7,970 nucleotides of DNA from Actinomycetota bacterium (GTDB taxonomy: Bacteria; Actinomycetota; Actinomycetes; Nanopelagicales; Nanopelagicaceae), in NCBI GenBank assembly GCA_947503395.1, contig CANNDP010000043.1:1-7970 (forward strand), given 5' to 3'. Below, piece by piece: positions 1 through 6,052 of the stretch (position 1 is its first letter; every line of letters starts with the position of its first letter). Both the position numbers and the translations under genes were made by a program. The notes beneath the pieces are model-generated. The model did no database searches. It saw nothing but the letters and a program-made list of their open reading frames with translations, and was not told the DNA's origin.

Positions 1-851
1 CACTTACCGAAATTCCAGAAAGTGATTATGAAGTGGTTGTCTTTGATAACCGCTCTCCATCACTTGCTGCTCCCAGATCAAGTTTTGAGGCAATAGATAA
101 TCCAGACTTTTCGAGCCCAGCAATTGCTTCCGCAGGCAAATGTGAAGTTATCTGTTTTACATCGGATTATGAAGCCTCTTTCAAAGATCTTTCACACCGC
201 CAGATAAGAACTGTTCTTGAGGCTTGGCGTGATCGAACTGCAGAGCTCTCTGAGCTTTCCTATATTGAATATATAGCTGCCTTTGAAAATCGAGGGGAGG
301 AAGTTGGAGTAACTCTTAATCATCCTCATGGTCAGATTTATGCCTACTCCTATCTACCTCCAAAAGCAGAGAGAGCGCTAGCAGTAGCAAATGCACATAA
401 GAAAAAAACTGGAAATATTCTTCTTGAGGATATTTTAGCTAGAGAGCTTTCAGATAAAGTGCGCATAGTTGCTCAAAATGAGGAATGGGTTGCCTATGTT
501 CCATATGCCTCGAGATATCCCTTTGAAATTCATCTTGCGCCAAGAAGAAGTGTTCCTGATTTTATAGCTCTGGATGAAGCTGCATCAGATGCGTTTGCTC
601 CTCTTGCTAAAGAAGTTTTACTTAGACTTGATGGAGTATTTGGCGTAACAATGCCCTACATCGCCTCCTGGCATCAAGCGCCAGTAAGAGTTGGTCGTGA
701 TGTAACGCGTCTGCATTGGCAGATAGCCTCAGTAAGACGAGCTCCAGGAAAGTTAAAGTATTTGGCAGGATCTGAATCTGCATTTGGTGCATTTATGATG
801 GATCTAAAGCCAGAGCAATCTGCGGCGCAGCTGCGCGATGTGGCGCTTTAA
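1..851 (+). CDS. galT: Galactose-1-phosphate uridylyltransferase, 5'-truncated by window edge
   Basis: This enzyme swaps UMP between UDP-glucose and galactose-1-phosphate in the cytoplasmic Leloir pathway. The frame is open from base 3, giving 282 visible residues. Compared with E. coli GalT (348 aa), about 57-65 N-terminal residues are missing, including the usual CxxC zinc ligands. The hallmark HPHGQ lies at 321-335; its second His (327-329) is the covalent uridylylated nucleophile. WHQAP near the C-terminus and the ending GKLKYLAGSESAFGAF also fit the family. A GTG at 33 is not the start, because family-like sequence (SDYEVVVFDNRSPSL) runs through it. Odd points: Tyr (168-170) stands where E. 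coli has zinc ligand His115, and the E. coli iron-site HAH is replaced by IAS after HWQ, the latter probably common in actinobacterial GalT. The gene ends 6 bp before galK and is probably co-transcribed with it. Confidence 0.95.
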   Translation, partial: LTEIPESDYEVVVFDNRSPSLAAPRSSFEAIDNPDFSSPAIASAGKCEVICFTSDYEASFKDLSHRQIRTVLEAWRDRTAELSELSYIEYIAAFENRGEEVGVTLNHPHGQIYAYSYLPPKAERALAVANAHKKKTGNILLEDILARELSDKVRIVAQNEEWVAYVPYASRYPFEIHLAPRRSVPDFIALDEAASDAFAPLAKEVLLRLDGVFGVTMPYIASWHQAPVRVGRDVTRLHWQIASVRRAPGKLKYLAGSESAFGAFMMDLKPEQSAAQLRDVAL

Positions 852-857
852 AATAAA

Positions 858-1985
858 GTGGATATAAGAGAGTTATTCACTAAAGGCTTTGGCTATCCCC
901 CTGCAGTAGTAGCAAGCGCTCCAGGGCGAGTGAACTTGATTGGCGAGCATGTTGATTACAGTGGGGGTTTTGTTCTCCCCTTCGCTATCGATGCAGTAAC
1001 TATGTGCGCTGTTTCCAAAAGAGATGATAGAAAGATAAGAATCATTTCAGCGCAGAAAAAGAATGAAATGATTGAAAGCACTTTAGAAGCAATCGCCGCA
1101 AAAGATGGATCTGCCTGGTCTAGATATATCTATGGCGTGATCTGGGCGATGGAAATAGATTCTGGCCTTGATATCTATATTAATGGAAAAGTCCCACTTG
1201 GCGCTGGATTATCTTCTTCAGCTGCCCTTGAGTGCTCACTTGCTACCGCACTAAACCATCTATTCCACCTAGAAAAAACTCTAGTTGAATTGGCTCGCCT
1301 CACCCAGAGAGCAGAAAATGAGTATGTCGGTGTGCCTTGCGGAATTATGGATCAATCAATTTCGCTAATGGCAAGAGCTGGTTATGGACTACTACTTGAT
1401 TGCCAGGATCTATCAACTCGGCATATCAAAATTGATTTTGCTTCAAAATCTCTAAGGCTTTTGATAATTGATACCCAGGCCCACCACGCCCTAACTGATG
1501 GTGGCTATGCCAAGAGGCGAGAGAGCTGCGAGGAGGTGGCAAAAATCTTTTCAATTGCCTCCCTGCGCCAATTAGGTATGGAGAGCCTGCTAGCCCATAA
1601 ATCAAAGTTAAGTGATATTCAATTTAAACGAGCGCGACATGGCGTAAGTGAGATGGCCCGAGTATTAGGTGCAGTAAAGGCCCTTGAATCAGGAGACTTT
1701 AAAGCACTTGGCCAATTATTAAATCAATCTCATAACTCGCTTCGAGATGATTATGAAGTCTCATGCCCTGAATTAGATCTAGCCGTTAATACCGCGCTTA
1801 GCTCTGGAGCCCTTGGGGCAAGAATGGTTGGCGGCGGTTTTGGCGGAAGCGCTATTGCGCTAATTAATGAAGGTGATGCAGGAGCAATTTCTCTAGCAAT
1901 AGAGAAAGCTTTTGCGCAAAGTGGATTTAAAGCGCCTAGATTTTTTGATTCGCTACCAAGTGATGGAGCTAAAGTTATTTCTTAA
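858..1985 (+). CDS. galK: Galactokinase
   Basis: This GHMP-family kinase phosphorylates alpha-D-galactose at C1 with ATP, giving the substrate of GalT. The 375-aa length is normal for the family. All three GHMP motifs are present: the galactokinase signature GRVNLIGEHVDY at residues 23-34, the phosphate-binding loop PLGAGLSSSAA at 113-123, and the C-terminal glycine-rich GGGFGGSA at 325-332. By homology, Arg24 and Asp165 (in CGIMDQ) are the catalytic pair. The GTG start at 858 places the signature at the usual distance from the N-terminus. No clear Shine-Dalgarno precedes it, only A-rich sequence, so translation is probably coupled to galT, whose stop is 6 bp upstream. The TAA stop overlaps the TAA of the convergent ACT gene. 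The order galT-galK and the lack of any promoter space indicate a galactose operon. Confidence 0.96.
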   Translation: MDIRELFTKGFGYPPAVVASAPGRVNLIGEHVDYSGGFVLPFAIDAVTMCAVSKRDDRKIRIISAQKKNEMIESTLEAIAAKDGSAWSRYIYGVIWAMEIDSGLDIYINGKVPLGAGLSSSAALECSLATALNHLFHLEKTLVELARLTQRAENEYVGVPCGIMDQSISLMARAGYGLLLDCQDLSTRHIKIDFASKSLRLLIIDTQAHHALTDGGYAKRRESCEEVAKIFSIASLRQLGMESLLAHKSKLSDIQFKRARHGVSEMARVLGAVKALESGDFKALGQLLNQSHNSLRDDYEVSCPELDLAVNTALSSGALGARMVGGGFGGSAIALINEGDAGAISLAIEKAFAQSGFKAPRFFDSLPSDGAKVIS

Positions 1986-2221
1986 ACGACCGGCGTTACT
2001 GAGATGACTTCAACGCCGCCAATTGCGCTTAATACATTTACTAAATCTTGGGGATCACTTCCTGGAAAAGCCACTGTGATGTCATCTATCCCTCGCCCAC
2101 CTTCAGATGAGAGAACAACTAGGCCGCGAATATCTCCACCAGCAAAACCAATTGCAGATGCCACAGCGCCTAAAGATCCTGGGCGATCAGGAAGAGCTAC
2201 ACGAATACGGACCATTGCCAT
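1982..2221 (-). CDS. Small stand-alone ACT-domain protein
   Basis: The 79-aa protein is essentially one ACT domain, the small fold that usually binds amino acids and regulates enzymes. The opening VRIRVALPDRPGSLGAVASA (residues 4-23) is a classic ACT start: a beta strand, the DRPGSL turn, then a helix. The segment GGDIRGLVVL follows, and a closing strand VEVISVTPVV completes the domain. No catalytic domain is attached, so a regulatory or ligand-binding role is inferred; ligand and partner are unknown. ATG at 2221 is preferred, with a second ATG two codons in. Neither has a Shine-Dalgarno, but a TAGACT box ends 7 bases upstream of the first, which fits a leaderless mRNA. The gene lies 22 bp downstream of tRNA-Asn on the same strand, so read-through from the tRNA is an alternative source of transcript. 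Its stop overlaps that of galK. Confidence 0.85.
   Translation of the reverse strand: MAMVRIRVALPDRPGSLGAVASAIGFAGGDIRGLVVLSSEGGRGIDDITVAFPGSDPQDLVNVLSAIGGVEVISVTPVV
1991..2018. terminator. Inverted repeat at the galK/ACT convergence, possible weak bidirectional terminator
   Basis: CGGCGTT (1991-1997) and AACGCCG (2012-2018) form a perfect 7-bp inverted repeat with a 14-base loop. Three more pairs (GAG with CTT) are possible inside the loop. It begins 5 bases after the galK stop and sits inside the last codons of the minus-strand ACT gene. No T-run follows on the plus side; on the minus side only GTCGTTTAA follows. It could slow or stop transcripts from both sides or protect mRNA 3' ends. 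It could also be a coincidence of coding sequence. Confidence 0.3.
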
Positions 2222-2228
2222 AGGGAAG

Positions 2229-2234
2229 AGTCTA
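2229..2234 (-). promoter_or_regulatory. Candidate -10 box for a leaderless ACT-domain mRNA
   Basis: On the minus strand TAGACT is followed by seven bases (CTTCCCT) and then the ATG at 2221. This fits TANNNT-N7-start, the layout of leaderless transcripts common in Actinobacteria. No convincing -35 hexamer is visible; that position would fall inside the tRNA 3' half. Confidence 0.4.
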
Positions 2235-2243
2235 AATGAAAAG

Positions 2244-2316
2244 CTCCCTGACTTGGACTCGAACCAAGAACCTGCCGGTTAACAGCCGGCTGCTCTGCCA
2301 ATTGAGCTATCAGGGA
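2244..2316 (-). tRNA. tRNA-Asn (anticodon GTT)
   Basis: The minus strand folds into a complete 73-nt cloverleaf. The acceptor TCCCTGA pairs with TCAGGGA, the D stem is GCTC/GAGC, the anticodon stem is GCCGG/CCGGC, and the T stem is CTTGG/CCAAG around TTCGAGT. The anticodon loop is CTGTTAA, with anticodon GTT at 2283-2281, which reads the asparagine codons AAC and AAU. The discriminator base is G, as expected for bacterial tRNA-Asn. The 3' CCA is not encoded (GC and then a T-run follow), so a CCA-adding enzyme is needed. The gene lies 17 bp after the dnaG stop and 22 bp before the ACT-domain gene, all on the same strand. Confidence 0.97.
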
Positions 2317-2330
2317 TCGTTCAGCGGCTA

Positions 2331-2360
2331 AATCTAGGTCAGAGACTCCCCAAGCGCCAA
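2331..2360 (-). promoter_or_regulatory. Candidate tRNA-Asn promoter overlapping the dnaG 3' end
   Basis: TAGATT (2336-2331, minus strand) has a good -10 shape. It lies 14 bases before the tRNA 5' end, leaving a leader of roughly 7 nt. TTGGCG (2360-2355) is a 4/6 match to TTGACA with an 18-base spacer. The -10 box contains the dnaG stop codon TAG. This is consensus matching only, and the tRNA could instead be processed from the dnaG operon transcript. Confidence 0.3.
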
Positions 2361-4169
2361 TTCTCGCTGGGCCCGCCTCTTTGCCTCCATCTCAACTAAC
2401 CTTGAAAACATCTGATTGTATTCACTTTCACTCTCAAGTGGATTTAATCGCTGGAGACTTGATTTAACTTCAGCGATAGATCTGGCAAGTGCTACCTCGT
2501 TTAATCTTGCAGTGATACTTGAAACATAGCGATCCGAGATTTCACCATCGGTGCGTATCGGCTCAACCATTAACTCAGTAATGAATGACTTAAGTTCATC
2601 AGAATCTGTCGCTTCTAGATTAACTGCCATTAAGTCCTCTTGGGTATCAATGAATTCTCTTAGCTTGATATAGGCAGGGTGCGAGAAGGCATTCTTTTCT
2701 AACTCTGGCCAATTTCTAACTAGCGCTGGCATCTGCAAGCGAACCTTTAAAACTTCTCGCTCAAGAATTAATCTTGGCTCACTTGGATCTGGCCGCCATT
2801 GTTCGCCAGCTACAGCAGCATCATTACTTGCCGGCTTTGTTGAAGTATTTTTCTTAACTGCTGCCATGACAACTTCAACTTCCATTCCAAGCCAGCCCGC
2901 AAGTGATCTTGCATACTCTGGCCTTAGCGAGGCATCTCGAATCTTTCCAATAAGTGGCGCAGCTGCATTTAGCGCTTGCACCCTGCCATCAGCATTGCCT
3001 AAATCAAATTGCTTTATTGAGCTCTTGATTGCAAACTCAAAAAGAGGGACCCGCCTTGCAATCAGATCGCGAAGAGCAGCATCTCCCATCTCTTGCCTTA
3101 AATCAGATGGATCTAAACCACTTGGCTCAACTGCGACAAAGGTTTGAGTAACAAATTTCTGATCATCGCCAAAAGCACGAAGCGCTGCTTTCTGTCCTGC
3201 AGCATCGCCATCAAATGTAAAGATCACCTCGCCGCGGAATGCATCATCATCCATCAATAGCCTTCGCAATATCCTTATATGCTCATCACCAAAGGCAGTT
3301 CCACAAGTTGCAACGGCGGTTGGTATTCCTGCTAAGTGCGCTGCCATTACATCGGTATAGCCCTCAACTATTACTACCTGGCGCTTCTTTGCTATCTCCT
3401 TCTTCGCCTTATCAAGACCATAGAGAACTTGGCTCTTTTTATAGATCGAAGTCTCAGGGGTATTTAGATACTTCGGCCCAGTATCTTCTTCATCACTTGC
3501 TAATTTCCTAGCGCCAAAACCAACTAAATCACCAGAGATATCTCTAATCGGCCAAATCAAGCGATTTCTAAAGCGATCAATAGCTCCTTTGGTTCCCTCT
3601 TTTGTTAATCCAGCTAGCAGAAGTTCCTCTGCACTAAAACCTTTTCCAAGTAAGAATTTACTTAACGCATCCCATTGATCAGGGGCGTAGCCAATTTCAA
3701 ATGATTGGCTAGCAGTTTTATCAAAGCCACGTTTAATTAGTAGCTCTCTGGCATGGCTTGCGGTAGGAAGTTGTAGTTGCTCTTGATAAAAAAGTGATGC
3801 TTGGCTATTTGCTTCAAGAAGTCTGGAGCGCTGAACTGTCGGAGCCTTTGGCCCGCCACTGCTTTGTTCATAAGTTAATTGATAACCAATTCTTGAAGCT
3901 AATCTTTCAATAGTTTCAGTGAAACTCAAATGATCAATTTTCATCACAAAAGCAATTACATCTCCGCCCTCTTGGCAGCCAAAGCAATGAAAATATCCGC
4001 GAGCAGGAGTTACATGAAATGACGGGCTCTTCTCATCATGGAATGGACATAACCCTTTCTTCTGTCCCCCACCAGCGCTCTTTAGTTGGACATAATCACC
4101 CACAACTTCATCAATTGGTGAATGATCGCGAACATAGCTCACATCGGTATCGCGAATTCGTCCAGACAT
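2334..4169 (-). CDS. dnaG: DNA primase
   Basis: DnaG synthesises RNA primers at the replication fork, working with the DnaB helicase. The 611-aa protein has the full domain order. An N-terminal CHC2 zinc finger uses Cys41, His44, Cys62 and Cys65 (CPFHDEKSPSFHV, then FHCFGC). The basic RNA-polymerase core follows, with FRNRLIWPI (200-208), GFGAR (217-221) and PKYLNTPET (232-240). The TOPRIM domain shows EGYTD (269-273) and the metal-binding DGDAAG (320-325). A less conserved C-terminal region from about 460 should bind DnaB. The ATG at 4169 is chosen because MSGRIRDTD matches the actinobacterial DnaG start (MAGRIRDED type) and AGGA lies 8 bases upstream. An in-frame TTG at 4190 adds seven residues but has less support. 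The gene follows dgt by 10 bp, an arrangement also known in mycobacteria. Confidence 0.97.
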   Translation of the reverse strand: MSGRIRDTDVSYVRDHSPIDEVVGDYVQLKSAGGGQKKGLCPFHDEKSPSFHVTPARGYFHCFGCQEGGDVIAFVMKIDHLSFTETIERLASRIGYQLTYEQSSGGPKAPTVQRSRLLEANSQASLFYQEQLQLPTASHARELLIKRGFDKTASQSFEIGYAPDQWDALSKFLLGKGFSAEELLLAGLTKEGTKGAIDRFRNRLIWPIRDISGDLVGFGARKLASDEEDTGPKYLNTPETSIYKKSQVLYGLDKAKKEIAKKRQVVIVEGYTDVMAAHLAGIPTAVATCGTAFGDEHIRILRRLLMDDDAFRGEVIFTFDGDAAGQKAALRAFGDDQKFVTQTFVAVEPSGLDPSDLRQEMGDAALRDLIARRVPLFEFAIKSSIKQFDLGNADGRVQALNAAAPLIGKIRDASLRPEYARSLAGWLGMEVEVVMAAVKKNTSTKPASNDAAVAGEQWRPDPSEPRLILEREVLKVRLQMPALVRNWPELEKNAFSHPAYIKLREFIDTQEDLMAVNLEATDSDELKSFITELMVEPIRTDGEISDRYVSSITARLNEVALARSIAEVKSSLQRLNPLESESEYNQMFSRLVEMEAKRRAQRELALGESLT

Positions 4170-4177
4170 AGCTGTAA

Positions 4178-4181
4178 TCCT
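4178..4181 (-). promoter_or_regulatory. dnaG ribosome binding site, overlapping the dgt stop
   Basis: AGGA on the minus strand lies 8 bases before the ATG at 4169 and shares bases with the dgt TAG (4182-4180). This decides the dnaG start in favour of the downstream ATG. It also suggests that ribosomes finishing dgt can re-initiate on dnaG. Confidence 0.6.
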
Positions 4182-5421
4182 AAGCCCCAATCAATTTCTC
4201 ATGGAGTGCGTATGCACCCATATCTGTTAATGAAGCTACCTGATCGATTACTACGCGCATTTTTGCTTCAGCGCTATCTGCAACCTGCCATTGCTGGAGG
4301 AAGAAACTCTCAAGACTTGCTGGGGCAAGGCGGCTGACAGCCTCAACTAATTCAATAATTACCTCTTCTTGTCTTGCATAACGCTCCTTGGATACTTCTG
4401 CGCCGATTATGTAGTAACCCGCCATTGATTTAAGCAGCGCTACCTCAATTCTTACCTCACGAGGAACAATCAGGTTTGCTTGATAGCGAGTTAAATTCCC
4501 CTCGCCATATCTCTCTCTTGTGGCTCGCTCTGCAAAGAGAGCGAAGCGACCTATTAATTGACTGGTCAGATCCTTTAACTGAGCAAGGTGTCTATGGCTT
4601 CTATCAAATTCCTTTGGCCAGCATGAGAGATTATGCAAAGAGTTAAGAGCAGATTTAGCCTCTTGCTCACTCAAATCAGGTAGATAATCTCTAATTGCAG
4701 TCTGATAGAGATGCTCTAGATCGTCATTCAACTTTGAAATATCAATCTGTCCAGTAACTAGGCCATCTTCTAGATCATGAACGCTATAGGCCACATCATC
4801 GGACCAATCCATAATCTGGGCTTCCATGCATGTTCTTGATTCTAGAGATTCCTGTCTAACCCAATTAAATATCTCTAGGTCATCTTGATAAACGCCAAAC
4901 TTTTCTGGATTTTCTTTGCTGCTCCAAGGATATTTTGTTGCCGCATCAAGGGTTGCTCGAGTTAGATTTAAGCCAACAGAGAATCCATTTTGATCAACGG
5001 TCTTTGCTTCAATTCGAGTTAATAACCTAAAGCTCTGCGCATTACCTTCAAAACCGCCGATATCTTTAGCAATCTTTGCAAGTGCTTTCTCGCCGTTATG
5101 CCCAAAGGGAGGATGTCCTAGATCATGAGCAAGGCAAGCGCTTTCTAAAAGGTCAGGATCTGCGCCAAGTGCTGCGCCAATTTCTCTACCAACTTGCGCA
5201 CACTCAAGTGAGTGAGAAAGTCTCGTCCTTGGAAAATCACTTGCCCAAGGAACTGCTACTTGAGTCTTTGCAGCAAGACGCCTTAGAGCAAATGAATGAA
5301 TAATTCTGGCGCGATCTCTGGCAAATTCGGTGCGCCCCTTGCGCTTTGCTGGTTCATCGAGAAATCTTTCGCGATCCAGCTCGCTATAACCAAGATGCTC
5401 GTTTGCAGGATGAAGGGCCAT
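4180..5421 (-). CDS. dgt: Deoxyguanosinetriphosphate triphosphohydrolase (HD-domain dNTPase)
   Basis: Dgt-family enzymes hydrolyse dNTPs, classically dGTP, to the nucleoside and tripolyphosphate, trimming the DNA precursor pool in the cytoplasm. The 413-aa length is typical. Family blocks appear in order: FARDRARIIHSFALRRLAAKTQV (33-55, in outline), RTRLSHSLE (65-73), and AHDLGHPPFGHNGEKAL (98-114), with the metal-binding His70, His99 and Asp100. The last metal Asp is one of D208/D209 in MDWSDDVAYSVHDLEDG. These blocks identify the Dgt branch rather than YfbR or other HD enzymes. The ATG at 5421 lies 7 bp after the preceding stop; no good Shine-Dalgarno is visible, so translational coupling is likely. 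Substrate preference among dNTPs cannot be read from sequence. Its place just before dnaG couples precursor control with replication priming. Confidence 0.94.
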   Translation of the reverse strand: MALHPANEHLGYSELDRERFLDEPAKRKGRTEFARDRARIIHSFALRRLAAKTQVAVPWASDFPRTRLSHSLECAQVGREIGAALGADPDLLESACLAHDLGHPPFGHNGEKALAKIAKDIGGFEGNAQSFRLLTRIEAKTVDQNGFSVGLNLTRATLDAATKYPWSSKENPEKFGVYQDDLEIFNWVRQESLESRTCMEAQIMDWSDDVAYSVHDLEDGLVTGQIDISKLNDDLEHLYQTAIRDYLPDLSEQEAKSALNSLHNLSCWPKEFDRSHRHLAQLKDLTSQLIGRFALFAERATRERYGEGNLTRYQANLIVPREVRIEVALLKSMAGYYIIGAEVSKERYARQEEVIIELVEAVSRLAPASLESFFLQQWQVADSAEAKMRVVIDQVASLTDMGAYALHEKLIGA

Positions 5422-5428
5422 AAGGTGC

Positions 5429-6052
5429 TTAGGCTACGTGGTCGCTGATATGTATGCCACGGCGCCCAAGGGTTAGATATGCAAGATAGGCCCCGCTCTC
5501 TCGCAATAAGTAGCGAAATCCAGCCTCTTCCAAGCTAGCGATGCCAACCCTTGTTGGTGAGCAGGTAGCGTTAAATCCAAAATCATTAGCCATCGTCATT
5601 GATCTTAAGCAGTGATAAGGATCGGTAACAATAATTATCTCTTTAATTCTTTTTATGCCATCAGCTTTTGATAGGGCTTCGATGCTTCGATAAGTATCAC
5701 GGCCCTTGGCAACTGCTGTAATACTCTTTGCTCTCACTCCTTTAGAAATCAAATAACTTCTTGATGCTGCTGCTTCTGTAAATCGATCTCCTGGCGCTCC
5801 CGCACCTAAGGTGTAGATCTCTGTACCAAATCCCTTCTCATAGATTCGAAGGCTCTCCTTTAGCCTTGCCTCTAAAACTTCACCAGGTCTTCCATCTAAT
5901 TGCGCGGCCCCCATGACAACTATCGCATCTGCTTTTCTAATGGTTTCATTCTGCGCGGTATACCAAGTCTTTCCAATTGCCCAAAGTGGAATAACTAAGG
6001 CAACTAGAAGTAGAAAGCTAATAAACTTCCAAGCAAATTTAAATAAGAACAT
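5429..6052 (-). CDS. DUF218 (SanA/ElyC/YdcF-like) membrane-anchored protein
   Basis: The 207-aa protein has one N-terminal hydrophobic segment (about residues 8-28) preceded by Lys5 and Lys9. This predicts a single anchor with the rest outside the membrane. The body is a DUF218 domain: ADAIVVMGAA (41-50), EARLKESLRIYEKG (61-74), GAGAPGDRFTEA (83-94), SYLISKGV (99-106), DTYRSIEA (119-126) and IIVTDPYHCLRS (140-151). Relatives include E. coli SanA and ElyC, linked to envelope integrity and cell-wall precursor metabolism. The biochemical activity of the family is poorly defined, so no reaction is assigned. The ATG shares one base with the dusB stop (TGATG), which implies coupled translation, and dgt follows 7 bp later. 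It is the only envelope-type protein in an operon otherwise devoted to tRNA and DNA metabolism. Confidence 0.88.
   Translation of the reverse strand: MFLFKFAWKFISFLLLVALVIPLWAIGKTWYTAQNETIRKADAIVVMGAAQLDGRPGEVLEARLKESLRIYEKGFGTEIYTLGAGAPGDRFTEAAASRSYLISKGVRAKSITAVAKGRDTYRSIEALSKADGIKRIKEIIIVTDPYHCLRSMTMANDFGFNATCSPTRVGIASLEEAGFRYLLRESGAYLAYLTLGRRGIHISDHVA

Noticed and set aside
33..35. GTG at 33 as the galT start
   Set aside because: Family-like sequence continues upstream to the window edge, and a start here would lose the N-terminal part of the enzyme.
2004..2282. Plus-strand open frame of 92 codons across the ACT gene and tRNA
   Set aside because: It is antisense to a convincing ACT domain and runs into tRNA-Asn; its translation resembles no family.
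2866..3511. Plus-strand open frames at 2866-3147 and 3239-3511
   Set aside because: Both lie antisense to conserved dnaG domains, with low-complexity, family-less translations.
4170..4190. TTG at 4190 as the dnaG start
   Set aside because: The downstream ATG at 4169 matches the family N-terminus and has an AGGA site 8 bases upstream; the TTG would add seven unconserved residues and overlap dgt.
4122..4337. Plus-strand open frame across the dgt-dnaG junction
   Set aside because: It is antisense to two well-supported genes and shows no recognisable domain.
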